Source of the DNA: Massilia yuzhufengensis
GTDB lineage: Bacteria; Pseudomonadota; Gammaproteobacteria; Burkholderiales; Burkholderiaceae_D
DNA length: 64,000 nucleotides
Direction of reading: 5' to 3'
Assembly: GCF_900112225.1 (NCBI RefSeq)
Contig: NZ_FOLD01000003.1
Coordinates: forward strand, 62,001-126,000
The notes under the pieces were generated by a model that did no database searches, was not told the origin of the DNA, and saw nothing but the letters and a program-made list of their open reading frames with translations. Within the stretch, counting starts at the first letter, position 1. Each line of letters starts with the position of its first letter. Shown here piece by piece: positions 47,307 to 56,576 of this stretch. The position numbers were made by a program, and so were the translations under genes.

Positions 47307-50300
47307 ATGAAGAACCTCGAACGCAGGCACATTGCAGTTGGCGCGGCGCTGTTGTGCGCCTCGATCGCCCATGCCCAGGATGCCGCGGGCACGGCCAAGG
47401 CCGACCCGGCCAACATCGTCACGGTGGTGGGCACCAGCATCAAGGGCGCCAAGATCACCACCGCGCTGCCGGTGACCCTGATCACCGCCGACGAAATCGC
47501 CGCCACCGGCGCGGTGGACGGCGACGAGCTGCTGCGCCAGATCCCGCAGGTGGGCGACGTGTTCTTCAACCCGACCAACCAGGCCCAGACCAGCAACACC
47601 GCGCGCGGCGACGTCAGCTCGGTCGACCTGCGCAACGCCGGCCTGGGCGACACCCTCATGCTGCTCAATGGCCGCCGCCTGGTGACCCATCCGACCAGCA
47701 ACGGCAACAATACCGTGCCCCTGATCAGCTACAACTCGAGCGCGATCCCCGCTTCTGGCATGCAGAGCGTGGAAGTGCTGATGGAAGGCGCCGGCGCGAT
47801 CTACGGCTCGGACGCGGTGGCCGGCGTGATCAACACCGTCATGAAGACCAACTTCAACGGCGTCACGCTGTCGACCCAGTACGGCCATGCCGAGAGCACC
47901 AACCGGCGCGAGAACAACACCAATGTCTTCGCGGGCAAGAACTTCAGCGAAGGCCGCGGCAACATCTCGGTGGCCGCCAGCGTGCTCAATCGCTCGCGCC
48001 AGAACCCGAGCGACATGCCGTTCACGGCCAACCAGGACAAGCGCCCGCTGTTCGCCGGCACCGACTGGGCCACCAGCGGCGCGCCGGATGGCCGCGGCGG
48101 CCAGAGCTCGTGGATCAACGGCTCGGTGTACAGCGGCACCGCGGCGATACGCAGCCCGATCCGCCAGGGGACGACCAACCTGACCACCACCGCGGGCGCC
48201 TTCCACATCCAGCCCAATACCATCGCCGGCTGCGCCACCCAGCTGGGCAACGGCCTGTGCCTGGGCACCGGCAGCAACCCGCAGGGCGGCAACCAGGCCG
48301 CCAACATCCTCCGCTACAACAACGCGGCCAACGACTACATCACGGTGGCGCCCGAAGTGCACCGCCAGAACCTGTACGTCAACGGCCACTACGACCTGGA
48401 CGACAACACCACCGTGTACGGCGAGGCCAGCGTCTACCACGCCCAGGCGCACACGCTGACCACCCAGCCGACTTCGCTGGTGGCGGTGGGCGTACCGGCG
48501 TCGAATTACTACAACCCGTTCGGGCCGGTGACGTTTGCGGACGGCTCGGCCAACCCGAACCGGCTGCCGAACCTGGTCAACGTGCCGGCCTCCGGCCTGC
48601 CGCTGGTGTTTTCCAACTACCGCTTCAACGACTACGGTCCCAACCATGTCGACGTGGAGAACTACCAGTACCGCTACCTGGTCGGGGTGAAGGGGCGCCG
48701 GGCCGGTTTCGACGTCGATTCGGCGCTGCTGTATTCGTTCGCCACCGCGCGCGACATCTCCGACGGCGTCGATTCGAACGCCCTCTACAAGCAGCTGGCG
48801 CTGTCCACCCCGGACGCCTACAACCCCTTCAACGGCAGCTGCCTGGACGGCGCGGGCGGCGGCGACTGCCGCCCGAGTTCGCAGGCGGCGATCGACGCCA
48901 CGAAAATCCGGGTCACGCGCTTCGACCGCACCTCGCTGCTGATGGCCGACCTCAAGCTCTCGCGCGGCGACCTGTTCGCGCTGCCCGGCGGCGACGTCGG
49001 CATGGCCTTCGGCGTGGAAGTGCGGCGTGAAACCCAGGAAGACCAGCGCGATCCCCACGTCAACGGCTCGATGCCCTTCTTCGACGCCGTGACCGGCATC
49101 ACCCAGCCATCGAGCGCCACCGGCGTCAACGTGACCCCGTCCTCGAAGGGCGCGCGCGTGGTCGGCGGCGCCTTCATGGAATTCGCCGTTCCCGCGATCG
49201 CCCCGCGCATGCAGGTGCCGCTGGTGCGCTCGCTGAACTTCCAGGTGGCCGGCCGCTACGAGCACTACAGCGACTTCGGCAGCGTGGCCAAGCCCAAGGT
49301 CGCCATGGCCTGGGACCTGGTCGAGAGCGTGCGCGTGCGCGCCTCGTTCTCGCGCGGCTTCAAGGCGCCCAACCTGGAAACCACGGCCGACTACACCTAT
49401 GGCCGCGCCAGCTCGGTCACCGACTACACCAAGTGCGAGGCCGACATCCGCGCCGGCCGCCTGGTCAACTTCAGCAACTGCGGGCGCGGCGTCGGCGTGC
49501 GCTACTTCATCTCGGGCAATCCGCAACTCGGGCCCGAGACCTCGAACACCTCGAATATCGGCATCGTGCTGCAGGCTGCCTTCCTGCCGCAGTCGATGGG
49601 CCGCCTGACCGCCACCCTGGACCGCTGGCGCATCGAGCAGGCCGGCATCGTCGGCACCCTGGGCCTGTCCAATGTCACCGCCGCCGACTACCTGTCGCGC
49701 GTGAGCGGCGGCAGCGGCGATCCGCGCGTGATCCGCGCCGAGCCCAATGTCGACGATATCGCCGCCTTCGCCGGCACCGGCTTGAGCCCGGTCGGCAACA
49801 TCACCGACATCCGCGACACCTTCCTGAACCTGCAGCCGCAGACCATCAGCGGCTACGACATGAACCTCAGCTGGCGCAAGCGCACTGCCAGCTTCGGCAG
49901 CTTCGACGCCAACCTGAACGTGGCCTACCTGGACGAGTACCTCAGGTCGCCCCTGACCGGCATCGCCGACCTGCTGGCCGCGCGCGCCGCCGGCACCCTG
50001 AATGCCGCACTGCCGCTCAACGACCTGGAGACCAACCAGGTGGGGGTGTATGGCAAGCCGGAAGTCAAGGTCTCGGGCAACGTGACCTGGAAGCTGCGCG
50101 GCTGGCAAGTGGGGGTGTCGATGAACCACATCGGGTCGGTGATGGAAACCGGCTTCCTGACCAACGACGGCCGTCCCTGGAAGCTGGAGAAGCAGACCCT
50201 GTGGAACGGCTACGTGCAGTACCGCATGCAAGGCGGGGGGCTGCTCGACAACAGCACGATCAAGGTCGGCGCGCGCAACCTGTTCGACAAGCTGCCGCCG

Positions 50301-50381
50301 CTGTCCTCGGGCGGCTACAACGGCGGGATGTACGCACCCTATGGCCGCTACGTCTACATCAACCTGAGCAAGAGCCTGTAA
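47307..50381 (+). CDS. TonB-dependent outer membrane receptor
   Basis: This 1024-residue protein has a signal peptide (RRHIAVGAALLCASIAHAQ), a plug domain (about 45-175: VVGTSIKGAKITTALPVTLI, LLRQIPQVGD, VEVLMEGAGAIYGSDAVAGVI) and a long beta-barrel with NLFDKLPPLSSGGYNGGMY near the end. No STN signalling domain is present. The receptor is of the large Caulobacter/Xanthomonas type associated with organic substrates rather than iron alone. The hydrolase gene begins directly after its stop (TAAATG), so it is in one operon with it and with the carboxylesterase. Confidence 0.93.
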   Translation: MKNLERRHIAVGAALLCASIAHAQDAAGTAKADPANIVTVVGTSIKGAKITTALPVTLITADEIAATGAVDGDELLRQIPQVGDVFFNPTNQAQTSNTARGDVSSVDLRNAGLGDTLMLLNGRRLVTHPTSNGNNTVPLISYNSSAIPASGMQSVEVLMEGAGAIYGSDAVAGVINTVMKTNFNGVTLSTQYGHAESTNRRENNTNVFAGKNFSEGRGNISVAASVLNRSRQNPSDMPFTANQDKRPLFAGTDWATSGAPDGRGGQSSWINGSVYSGTAAIRSPIRQGTTNLTTTAGAFHIQPNTIAGCATQLGNGLCLGTGSNPQGGNQAANILRYNNAANDYITVAPEVHRQNLYVNGHYDLDDNTTVYGEASVYHAQAHTLTTQPTSLVAVGVPASNYYNPFGPVTFADGSANPNRLPNLVNVPASGLPLVFSNYRFNDYGPNHVDVENYQYRYLVGVKGRRAGFDVDSALLYSFATARDISDGVDSNALYKQLALSTPDAYNPFNGSCLDGAGGGDCRPSSQAAIDATKIRVTRFDRTSLLMADLKLSRGDLFALPGGDVGMAFGVEVRRETQEDQRDPHVNGSMPFFDAVTGITQPSSATGVNVTPSSKGARVVGGAFMEFAVPAIAPRMQVPLVRSLNFQVAGRYEHYSDFGSVAKPKVAMAWDLVESVRVRASFSRGFKAPNLETTADYTYGRASSVTDYTKCEADIRAGRLVNFSNCGRGVGVRYFISGNPQLGPETSNTSNIGIVLQAAFLPQSMGRLTATLDRWRIEQAGIVGTLGLSNVTAADYLSRVSGGSGDPRVIRAEPNVDDIAAFAGTGLSPVGNITDIRDTFLNLQPQTISGYDMNLSWRKRTASFGSFDANLNVAYLDEYLRSPLTGIADLLAARAAGTLNAALPLNDLETNQVGVYGKPEVKVSGNVTWKLRGWQVGVSMNHIGSVMETGFLTNDGRPWKLEKQTLWNGYVQYRMQGGGLLDNSTIKVGARNLFDKLPPLSSGGYNGGMYAPYGRYVYINLSKSL

Positions 50382-51704
50382 ATGCTGGCGCATTTGTCGA
50401 TCGTGGCTGGCCTGCTGCTGTCCAGCGGGGCGGTGCTGGCCGCCGCTGCGGCGCCGGCGCAGGTGCGCGCCTGCCCGGCCGAACTGCCCGCCGGCACGCG
50501 CTGCCATGCCGGCCAGGATGCGCACGGGGCCTACACCTGGACCGCGATCCCGGCCGCCTGGAACGGCATCCTGGTGGTGCACAGCCACGGCGGGCCGCGC
50601 CTGGGCGCGCCGCGCCCGGACGACGAGGTGGACGACCTGCGCCGCTTTGCCGTGGTGGTGGCCGAGGGCTATGCCTGGACCGCGAGCACCTACCGGCGCG
50701 GCGGCTTCGGCGTGCAGGCGGCGGCCGAGGATACCGAGCGTGCGCGCGCCGCCTTCTGGGCCAGCTTCGGCCGCCCACGCCTGACCTTCCTGCACGGGCA
50801 GTCGTGGGGAGCGGCGGTGGCGCTGAAGGCGGCGCGCCTGGCGGCCCCGGGCGCCTACGACGGCGTGCTGCTCACCAGCGGCATCGTGGTCGGCGCGGCC
50901 GAGGCCTACGAGTTCCGGGCCCACCTGCGCAGCGTCTACCAGTACTACTGCGCCAACCTGCCGGCGCCCGGCGAAGCGCCGTATCCGCCCTGGCAGGGAC
51001 TGGGTGCGGCGGGCCTGGATGCGGGCGCTGTGGCGCAGCGGGTCGGCGAATGCACCGGTGTCGGCCTGGAGCCCGGCCAGCGCTCGCCGCGCCAGCGCCG
51101 CGCACTGGCCAACATCCTGGGCGTGACGGGCCTGAGCGAGCAGTCGCTGCCCGGCCACATGACCTGGTCGACCCAGAGCCTGCGCGCGCTGACCATGGAT
51201 TACCTGGAGGGCGCCAGCCCGTTCGGCAATATCGGCGTGCGCTACCGCGGCTCGGATGACGATGCGGCGCTGAACCGTGGCGTGCAGCGCTACGCGGCCG
51301 CACTGAGGGCGGTGGCGGCGCTGGAAGCCGACAGCGGCGTCTCCGGCGCCCTGGCGGCGCCGACCCTGAGCATGCACGCGATCGACGACCCGGTGGTGTT
51401 CGTGGAAGGCGACAGCAGCCTGCGCGAGCGGGTGGACGCCGCGGGCAAGGGCCAGCTGCTGGTGCAAACCTACACCCGCGAAGCCCTGCACACCCGCCTG
51501 GCCACGCCGCAGTACGCCGCGCTGCTGCAGGCGCTGCGCGCCTGGGTCGAGCAGGGCCTGCGGCCGACTCCTGCCGGGGTGGCGGCCAGCTGCCCGGCGT
51601 TCGAGGCGCGCTACGGCGAGCAGTGCGCATTCCAGCCAGATTATGTGCCGCACGCGCTGTCCACGCGCGGCGCCAACTGGCGTGCGGAGGGCGGCGCGCC
51701 ATGA
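50382..51704 (+). CDS. Exported alpha/beta hydrolase
   Basis: This 440-residue protein has a signal peptide (MLAHLSIVAGLLLSSGAVLA, AAAAPAQ). Nucleophile motif HGQSWGAAVAL; probable acid in SMHAIDDPVVF and His in REALHTRL. It starts immediately after the receptor stop and its own TGA overlaps the carboxylesterase ATG by 4 nt. The pair suggests a serial or complementary role. Four or more cysteines suggest disulfides in the periplasm. Substrate unknown. Confidence 0.82.
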   Translation: MLAHLSIVAGLLLSSGAVLAAAAAPAQVRACPAELPAGTRCHAGQDAHGAYTWTAIPAAWNGILVVHSHGGPRLGAPRPDDEVDDLRRFAVVVAEGYAWTASTYRRGGFGVQAAAEDTERARAAFWASFGRPRLTFLHGQSWGAAVALKAARLAAPGAYDGVLLTSGIVVGAAEAYEFRAHLRSVYQYYCANLPAPGEAPYPPWQGLGAAGLDAGAVAQRVGECTGVGLEPGQRSPRQRRALANILGVTGLSEQSLPGHMTWSTQSLRALTMDYLEGASPFGNIGVRYRGSDDDAALNRGVQRYAAALRAVAALEADSGVSGALAAPTLSMHAIDDPVVFVEGDSSLRERVDAAGKGQLLVQTYTREALHTRLATPQYAALLQALRAWVEQGLRPTPAGVAASCPAFEARYGEQCAFQPDYVPHALSTRGANWRAEGGAP

Positions 51705-53173
51705 GGGCGGCCTGCGCCTGGCTGCTGGCCTGCCTGTGCGCGCTGGCCGATGGCCATGCGGCGCCGCTGGTGCGCACCGCGCAGGGCGTGGTGCAGGGCA
51801 GGGTGGACCAGGGCGTCGAGCGCTTCACGGGCCTGCCCTACGCGGTGGCGCCGGCGCGCTGGTCGGCCCCTGGGCCGGCCCCCGCCTGGCGCGGCGTGCG
51901 CGCGCCGCTCGCGCAGTCGCCGCGCTGCCCGCAAAGCGCCGCCGGCCTGGCCGATGGCCGCGAAAGCGAAGACTGCCTCTACCTGGACCTGGTGCGCCCG
52001 GCAGCGCAAGCGCCCAGGGCGCGCGCGGTCTACGTCTATGTGCACGGCGGCGGGGCGACCCAGGGCGGGGCCGCCGACCATGACGGCGGCGCGCTGGCCG
52101 CCGAGGCCGATATCATCGTCGTGAGCATCAACTACCGGCTCGGCGCGCTCGGCTTCCTCAACAGCGCGCTGCTGGAGGGGGAGGGCGGCAACTACGCGCT
52201 GCAGGACGTCGCCGCCGCGCTGCGCTGGGTGCATGCCTCGATCGGCGCCTTCGGCGGCGACCCGGCCCGCATCACGCTTGGCGGCGAGTCGGCCGGCGCC
52301 ACCGTGCTGTGCCCGCTGCTGGGCGATCCCGCCATCGCCGCCATGCTGCGCGCGGCCATCGTGTCGAGCGACGACTGCCTGCGCGACACCGATACCGTGG
52401 AGACGGCGCGCGCCCGCGCGGCCGACTATGTGCAGCGGCTCGGATGCCGCGACGCGGCCTGCCTGCGCGGCCTGCCGGCCGCCGCCCTGGTCGGCGGCTT
52501 GTTTGCGGCGCCCACGGTGGGTAGGCAGCAGCCGATCCGCGTGCCGCTGCTGCTGGGCGCCAACCGCGACGAGGGACGCATCGCCGCGCGCGAATTCTTC
52601 GGCTTCGGGCTCGACCAGTACCTGGCCTGGCTCGAGCGCCTGGTGGGCCCCGCGCATGCGGCCCGGGTCGAGCGCGCCTACCGCCACGAGGGCCAGGGCA
52701 GCGGCGCGCGCTTCGAGCATGCCTACAAGGCCAGCGCCGTGATCACCGACAGCGGCATGCGCGGCTTCGGCGGCTGTTCGCTGCTGCGGCTGGCGCGCGC
52801 GGCGCGCGTCCCGGTTTACCTGTACCAGTTCGAGGACGGCGGCGCGGCCTCCGGCGCCGATGGCGGCTTCGATGTCGGCGCCGCCCATGCGGCCGAGCTG
52901 CCCTACCTGTGGCCGGCGGGGCCCTTCGCCGGCGCGGCCGCGCAACTGGCGCCGCCGCAGCAGGCCCTGGCGCGCCGCATGCGCGCCGACTGGGGCCGCT
53001 TCGTGCGCGCCGGCCGGCCCGGCTGGGCGGCGGTGCAGGAGGGCGCCGCCTATTTGGCCTACCTGCCAGGCAGCGTGGGCCTGCGGCCGCTTGCCGCCTA
53101 CCGCAAGGCGCACCGCTGCGCGCTGTGGGACAGCATCCCGGCCATCATGGCGCGCGGCGAAGCGCGGCCGTGA
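51701..53173 (+). CDS. Exported type B carboxylesterase
   Basis: This 490-residue esterase has a signal peptide (MRAACAWLLACLCALADGHA). The type B pattern is clear: EDCLYLDLVRP, the nucleophile in LGGESAGATV, the acid in GANRDEGRIAA and the His region VGAAHAAELPYLW. The oxyanion hole lies near YVHGGGATQGG. It begins in the preceding hydrolase's stop (ATGA). The family hydrolyses carboxylic esters, and p-nitrobenzyl or cocaine esterases belong here; the natural substrate is unknown. Confidence 0.9.
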   Translation: MRAACAWLLACLCALADGHAAPLVRTAQGVVQGRVDQGVERFTGLPYAVAPARWSAPGPAPAWRGVRAPLAQSPRCPQSAAGLADGRESEDCLYLDLVRPAAQAPRARAVYVYVHGGGATQGGAADHDGGALAAEADIIVVSINYRLGALGFLNSALLEGEGGNYALQDVAAALRWVHASIGAFGGDPARITLGGESAGATVLCPLLGDPAIAAMLRAAIVSSDDCLRDTDTVETARARAADYVQRLGCRDAACLRGLPAAALVGGLFAAPTVGRQQPIRVPLLLGANRDEGRIAAREFFGFGLDQYLAWLERLVGPAHAARVERAYRHEGQGSGARFEHAYKASAVITDSGMRGFGGCSLLRLARAARVPVYLYQFEDGGAASGADGGFDVGAAHAAELPYLWPAGPFAGAAAQLAPPQQALARRMRADWGRFVRAGRPGWAAVQEGAAYLAYLPGSVGLRPLAAYRKAHRCALWDSIPAIMARGEARP

Positions 53174-53217
53174 GCGGGCCCACTCGCGTGGCCGGACTAT
53201 CTTCGCGGGGCATGTTC

Positions 53218-53251
53218 GGATATTGTTGTTGCGAGGCAAGCGACAATATCC
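53218..53251 (+). promoter_or_regulatory. Hairpin covering the start region of the dicarboxylate symporter
   Basis: GGATATTGT (53218-53226) pairs with ACAATATCC (53243-53251), the arm touching the ATG at 53252. The stem may extend to about 13 bp with wobble pairs. The only possible ribosome-binding bases (GAGGCAAG, 53233-53240) are in the loop. It may tune translation, or be a DNA operator. Confidence 0.5.
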
Positions 53252-54424
53252 ATGAAAAAAATACTGACTAATCCCGCCACGCACCTGCTGCTGGCGATCG
53301 CGCTGGGACTGTGTGCCGGGATGGCGTGGCCGGAGCAGGCGCGCCAGCTGCGTCCGGTCGGCGAAAGCTTCATCACGGTCCTGCGCTGGCTGATGCTGCC
53401 GGTAATGTGCTGCGCGGTGGCGCATGGCGTGGCCTCCTTGCGCCACCTGGTGAACCCGGGCATGGCCAGCGCCAAGGCCCTGCTGTGTTTCACCATGGTG
53501 TCGGCGCTGGCCCTGCTCACCGGGATGGCGGTGGCGATTGTGCTGCGGCCGGGCGAGGGGCTGGTGCTGGCCGCCGGCGCGCCGGTGGCGCCGAACCCGC
53601 TGGTGGTGGGCGCGGGCGCTTTCATGCTGTGGCTGCTCGCCGCTTCGCTGGCGGCCGGCACCGCGCTCGCGCTCGCGGGCCACGCGGGCCAGCGCCTGGC
53701 GGACGGCATCGGGTCGATCGCCACCGCCGGCTTCGCCCTGGCGCGCCACATCGTCCGGATCGCGCCCCTGATCGCCTTTGCCGGCGTGGCAAGTACCGTG
53801 GGGCGGCATGGCATCGAAGGCCTGGCGCGCGCGATGGACCTGTTGCTCGGCATTTATCTCGGCACCGCGCTGTTCATGGCGCTGGTACTGGGCGCGCTGG
53901 CGCGCCTGACCGGCTTCAGCCTGTGGCGCTTCATGCGCGCCATCGCCGATGCGCTGCTGCTGGCGGTAGGCACGGCCTCGTCGCTGGCGGCGATGCCGCG
54001 CCTGGTCGACAAGCTGGTGGAGGCCGGCTGCGCGCCGGAGGCGGTGCGGGTACTGGTGCCGGCCGGGTATGCCTTCAACCTGGGCGGCAGCGCTGTCTAC
54101 CTCGGCGTCGCGCTGCCCTTCCTGGCGCAGGTCGCCCACATCCCGCTGGGCGCGGCCGACTACGCGGCCATGTTCGCCATCGGCCTGCTGTGCTCCCGAA
54201 CCGCCTCGCCCATGAACGGATCGGCCTTCATGACCGTGACCTCGGCCGTGGCGATGCTGCCGGCGATGCCGGCCGAGGGCATGGTGCTGCTGTTCAGTGT
54301 GGAGCGGCTGATGAAGTGCAGGCCGGTGGGCAACCTGGTCAGCGTGGGGGTGTCGTGCATGGCGATCGCCGCCTGGACCGGAAAGCTGGACCGCAGTCGG
54401 CTGGAGCGCGGGCTGGGCCGCTGA
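53252..54424 (+). CDS. Dicarboxylate/cation symporter (DctA/SDF family), divergent
   Basis: This 390-residue transporter has about eight membrane segments. The SDF family pattern is visible in AFNLGGSAVYLGVALPFLAQ and in SPMNGSAFMTVTSAVAML; the C-terminal ERLMKCRPVGNLVSVGVS matches the DctA RxxN region. It is shorter than typical DctA (about 430). C4-dicarboxylates such as fumarate are the usual substrates. It lies 78 nt downstream of the carboxylesterase in the same direction, so products of the exported enzymes may be taken up here. Confidence 0.85.
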   Translation: MKKILTNPATHLLLAIALGLCAGMAWPEQARQLRPVGESFITVLRWLMLPVMCCAVAHGVASLRHLVNPGMASAKALLCFTMVSALALLTGMAVAIVLRPGEGLVLAAGAPVAPNPLVVGAGAFMLWLLAASLAAGTALALAGHAGQRLADGIGSIATAGFALARHIVRIAPLIAFAGVASTVGRHGIEGLARAMDLLLGIYLGTALFMALVLGALARLTGFSLWRFMRAIADALLLAVGTASSLAAMPRLVDKLVEAGCAPEAVRVLVPAGYAFNLGGSAVYLGVALPFLAQVAHIPLGAADYAAMFAIGLLCSRTASPMNGSAFMTVTSAVAMLPAMPAEGMVLLFSVERLMKCRPVGNLVSVGVSCMAIAAWTGKLDRSRLERGLGR

Positions 54425-54434
54425 GGAAGTGATA

Positions 54435-54511
54435 TGGTCGGGGTGAGAGGATTCGAACCTCCGGCCTCTACGTCCCGAACGTAGCGCTCTACCGGGCTAA
54501 GCTACACCCCG
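54435..54511 (-). tRNA. tRNA-Pro (anticodon CGG)
   Basis: The minus strand folds as a 77-nt cloverleaf: acceptor CGGGGTG/CACCCCG, anticodon arm CTACG-TTCGGGA-CGTAG with anticodon CGG, T arm GGTTCGAATCC, discriminator A and encoded CCA end (54435-54437). It reads the CCG codon. Confidence 0.96.
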
Positions 54512-54565
54512 ACGATTCGAGGCGCGAGATGCCAGCGCCTCGGGATGGAATAACTATAATTTTAC

Positions 54566-55606
54566 TCAGTGGTTCCTGTCAACAGCGAAACCGCAGAGCT
54601 GGAGCAGGCTGGTTTTGTACACGCTGTCGGGCAGGTCGGCGATGGCGTCGGCGGCGCGGCGGGCGGCCTGGTTGGCCTGCTGGCGGGTGTAGTCGAGGGC
54701 GCCGCTCGAGGTGACGGCCGCCAGCACCGCGTCGAATTGTTCTTCGTCGCCATGCTCGATGCAGTTGCGCACCAGCTCGCGCTGTGCTTGCGTGCCGTTT
54801 TCCATCAGCCAGATCAGCGGCAGGGTGGGTTTGCCTTCGCGCAGGTCGTCGCCCAGGTTCTTGCCGATCTCGGCGGCGTCGCCGGCGTAGTCCAGCACGT
54901 CGTCGATCAGCTGGAAGGCGGTGCCCAGCGAGCGGCCGTATTCGCCGGCCGCGGCGATCTGCGCATCGTTGGCGCCGGCGATCAGCGCGCCCAGCTCGGC
55001 CGCGGCTTCGAACAGCTTGGCGGTCTTGGACTGGATCACGGCGAGGTAGTTCTCGTGCGTGACGTCCGGGTCGTGCATGTTCAGCAATTGCAGCACTTCG
55101 CCTTCGGAGATCACGTTGGTGGCGTCGGACAGGATGCGCATCACGCGCATGTTGTCGAGGCTGACCATCATCTGGAACGAGCGCGAGTACAGGAAGTCGC
55201 CCACCAGCACCGAAGCGGCATTGCCGAACAGGGCGTTGGCGGTCTGGCGGCCGCGGCGCATCGACGATTCGTCGACGACGTCGTCGTGCAGCAGGGTGGC
55301 GGTGTGGATGAATTCGACAACCGCCGCCAGCTCGTGGTGGGCGGTGCCGCGGTAGCCGTAGGCGTTGGCCAGCAGCAGGACCAGCACCGGACGGATCCGC
55401 TTGCCACCTGCACTGATGATGTACTCGGCGATCTGGTTAACCAGGCTCACTTCCGAGTGCAGTCGCTGCCGGATCACCGTGTTCACGGAATCCATGTCGG
55501 TGGCGATCGATTGGGCGATGGTGTTCTGTGCGTGTTGGGTGGCGGCTGACAAGGCGAACTCTGCAATAAACAGTGAGTATTTGGTTAAGTGGTGATTATA
55601 CGACAT
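54566..55606 (-). CDS. ispB: Octaprenyl-type polyprenyl diphosphate synthase
   Basis: This 346-residue trans-prenyltransferase makes the ubiquinone side chain. Both aspartate-rich motifs are visible: LLHDDVVDESSMRRG and LIDDVLDYAGD, with GGKRIRPVLVLL near the substrate site. The exact start is uncertain: ATG 55606 lacks a Shine-Dalgarno site and its first ~30 residues are not typical. It is divergent from rplU, as in many betaproteobacteria. Confidence 0.92.
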   Translation of the reverse strand: MSYNHHLTKYSLFIAEFALSAATQHAQNTIAQSIATDMDSVNTVIRQRLHSEVSLVNQIAEYIISAGGKRIRPVLVLLLANAYGYRGTAHHELAAVVEFIHTATLLHDDVVDESSMRRGRQTANALFGNAASVLVGDFLYSRSFQMMVSLDNMRVMRILSDATNVISEGEVLQLLNMHDPDVTHENYLAVIQSKTAKLFEAAAELGALIAGANDAQIAAAGEYGRSLGTAFQLIDDVLDYAGDAAEIGKNLGDDLREGKPTLPLIWLMENGTQAQRELVRNCIEHGDEEQFDAVLAAVTSSGALDYTRQQANQAARRAADAIADLPDSVYKTSLLQLCGFAVDRNH

Positions 55607-55727
55607 GCAGGGTGAGGCGTCCGACTGTTGACTCGTGCGTCGGTTAGGGACGGCAGGGGCGTACCGGCACTGATGTTGGCATTCCGCCAAGAACACAACA
55701 CCAGCTGAAGATAAACGTCAAGGGCTT

Positions 55728-55756
55728 TTGACGCGCTGCAGCGACTTATGTATAAT
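55728..55756 (+). promoter_or_regulatory. Sigma-70 promoter of rplU-rpmA
   Basis: TTGACG (55728-55733), a 17-bp spacer and TATAAT (55751-55756) form a near-consensus promoter about 80 bp upstream of the rplU ATG. Confidence 0.85.
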
Positions 55757-55835
55757 CCCCTGTTCCCCGGCTTCTAAACAGTCCAGCGTCTCGACGCCGG
55801 CGGGATTTCTTTAAACATTTGATGAGGTTTCAATC

Positions 55836-56147
55836 ATGTACGCGGTCATAAAAACCGGTGGCAAGCAGTATAAAGTTGTCGCTGGTGAAAAACTCAAAGT
55901 AGAACAGATACCTGCTGACATTGGTTCCGAACTCACGATCGATCAGGTCCTCGCCCTCGGCGCGGGCGATAGCATTAAGTTTGGTGCTCCACTGGTCGAA
56001 GGTGCAACGGTTCTTGTGAAAGTGGTTTCCCACGGTCGTCACGACAAAGTGCGTATCTTCAAGATGCGTCGTCGTAAGCACTACCAGAAGCGTCAGGGCC
56101 ACCGCCAGAACTTCACCGAAATCCAAGTGGTGTCGATCAACGGCTAA
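55836..56147 (+). CDS. rplU: 50S ribosomal protein L21
   Basis: This 103-residue ribosomal protein has the family opening [14 protein letters not shown] and the conserved [16 protein letters not shown] near the C-terminus (rRNA contact). It precedes rpmA by 42 nt under a near-consensus sigma-70 promoter. Confidence 0.98.
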   Translation: MYAVIKTGGKQYKVVAGEKLKVEQIPADIGSELTIDQVLALGAGDSIKFGAPLVEGATVLVKVVSHGRHDKVRIFKMRRRKHYQKRQGHRQNFTEIQVVSING

Positions 56148-56189
56148 TCGCCGACCTGGTCCATCAGTCAGTCATCAAGGAGTAAATAA

Positions 56190-56462
56190 ATGGCACACAA
56201 AAAAGGCGGCGGTACTACCCGCAACGGCCGTGACTCAGAAAGCAAGCGCCTCGGCGTGAAAGTCTACGGCGGCCAGGCGATCAACGCCGGCGGCATCATC
56301 ATTCGTCAGCGCGGCACCCCAGTGCGCGCCGGCACCAACGTCGGCACCGGCAAGGATCACACCCTGTTCGCGCTGGTCGATGGTACCGTCAAGTTCGTCA
56401 AGCAAGGCGTGGGCTCGAAGCAGTTCGTGACCGTCGTTGCCAGCGAAGCAGTCGCAGCCTAA
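56190..56462 (+). CDS. rpmA: 50S ribosomal protein L27
   Basis: This 90-residue protein begins [20 protein letters not shown], the flexible tail reaching the peptidyl transferase centre. There is no Firmicute-type N-terminal cleavage extension. AAGGAG precedes its ATG. It is co-transcribed with rplU; a terminator follows before obgE. Confidence 0.98.
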   Translation: MAHKKGGGTTRNGRDSESKRLGVKVYGGQAINAGGIIIRQRGTPVRAGTNVGTGKDHTLFALVDGTVKFVKQGVGSKQFVTVVASEAVAA

Positions 56463-56481
56463 ATCATTTAGGTCACGCATC

Positions 56482-56562
56482 GCGCCGCGCAAGCGGCGCT
56501 CTTTGTAAGGCGCAAGCCTTCCATCGAAAGGCTCTGCCCACGGTAGGGCCTTTTTAGTTTTT
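56482..56562 (+). terminator. Two hairpins between rpmA and obgE, the second a rho-independent terminator
   Basis: GCGCCGC-GCAA-GCGGCGC (56482-56499) is a short hairpin with a weak T tail. AAAGGCTCT (527-535) pairs with AGGGCCTTT (545-553), followed by a T-rich tract to 56562. The second should end most rplU-rpmA transcripts, leaving obgE to readthrough or its own promoter. Confidence 0.75.
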
Positions 56563-56576
56563 AAGCGGTTACCATC

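Noticed and set aside
53190-53260. Possible attachment site or short mobile element at the symporter 5' end
   Set aside because: The inverted repeat is single, with no integrase or direct repeats nearby; an RNA hairpin or operator explains it better.
54435-54511. tRNA-Pro as an integration site for an island containing the esterase cluster
   Set aside because: No integrase, no duplicated tRNA 3' end and no composition change were seen in the adjacent region.
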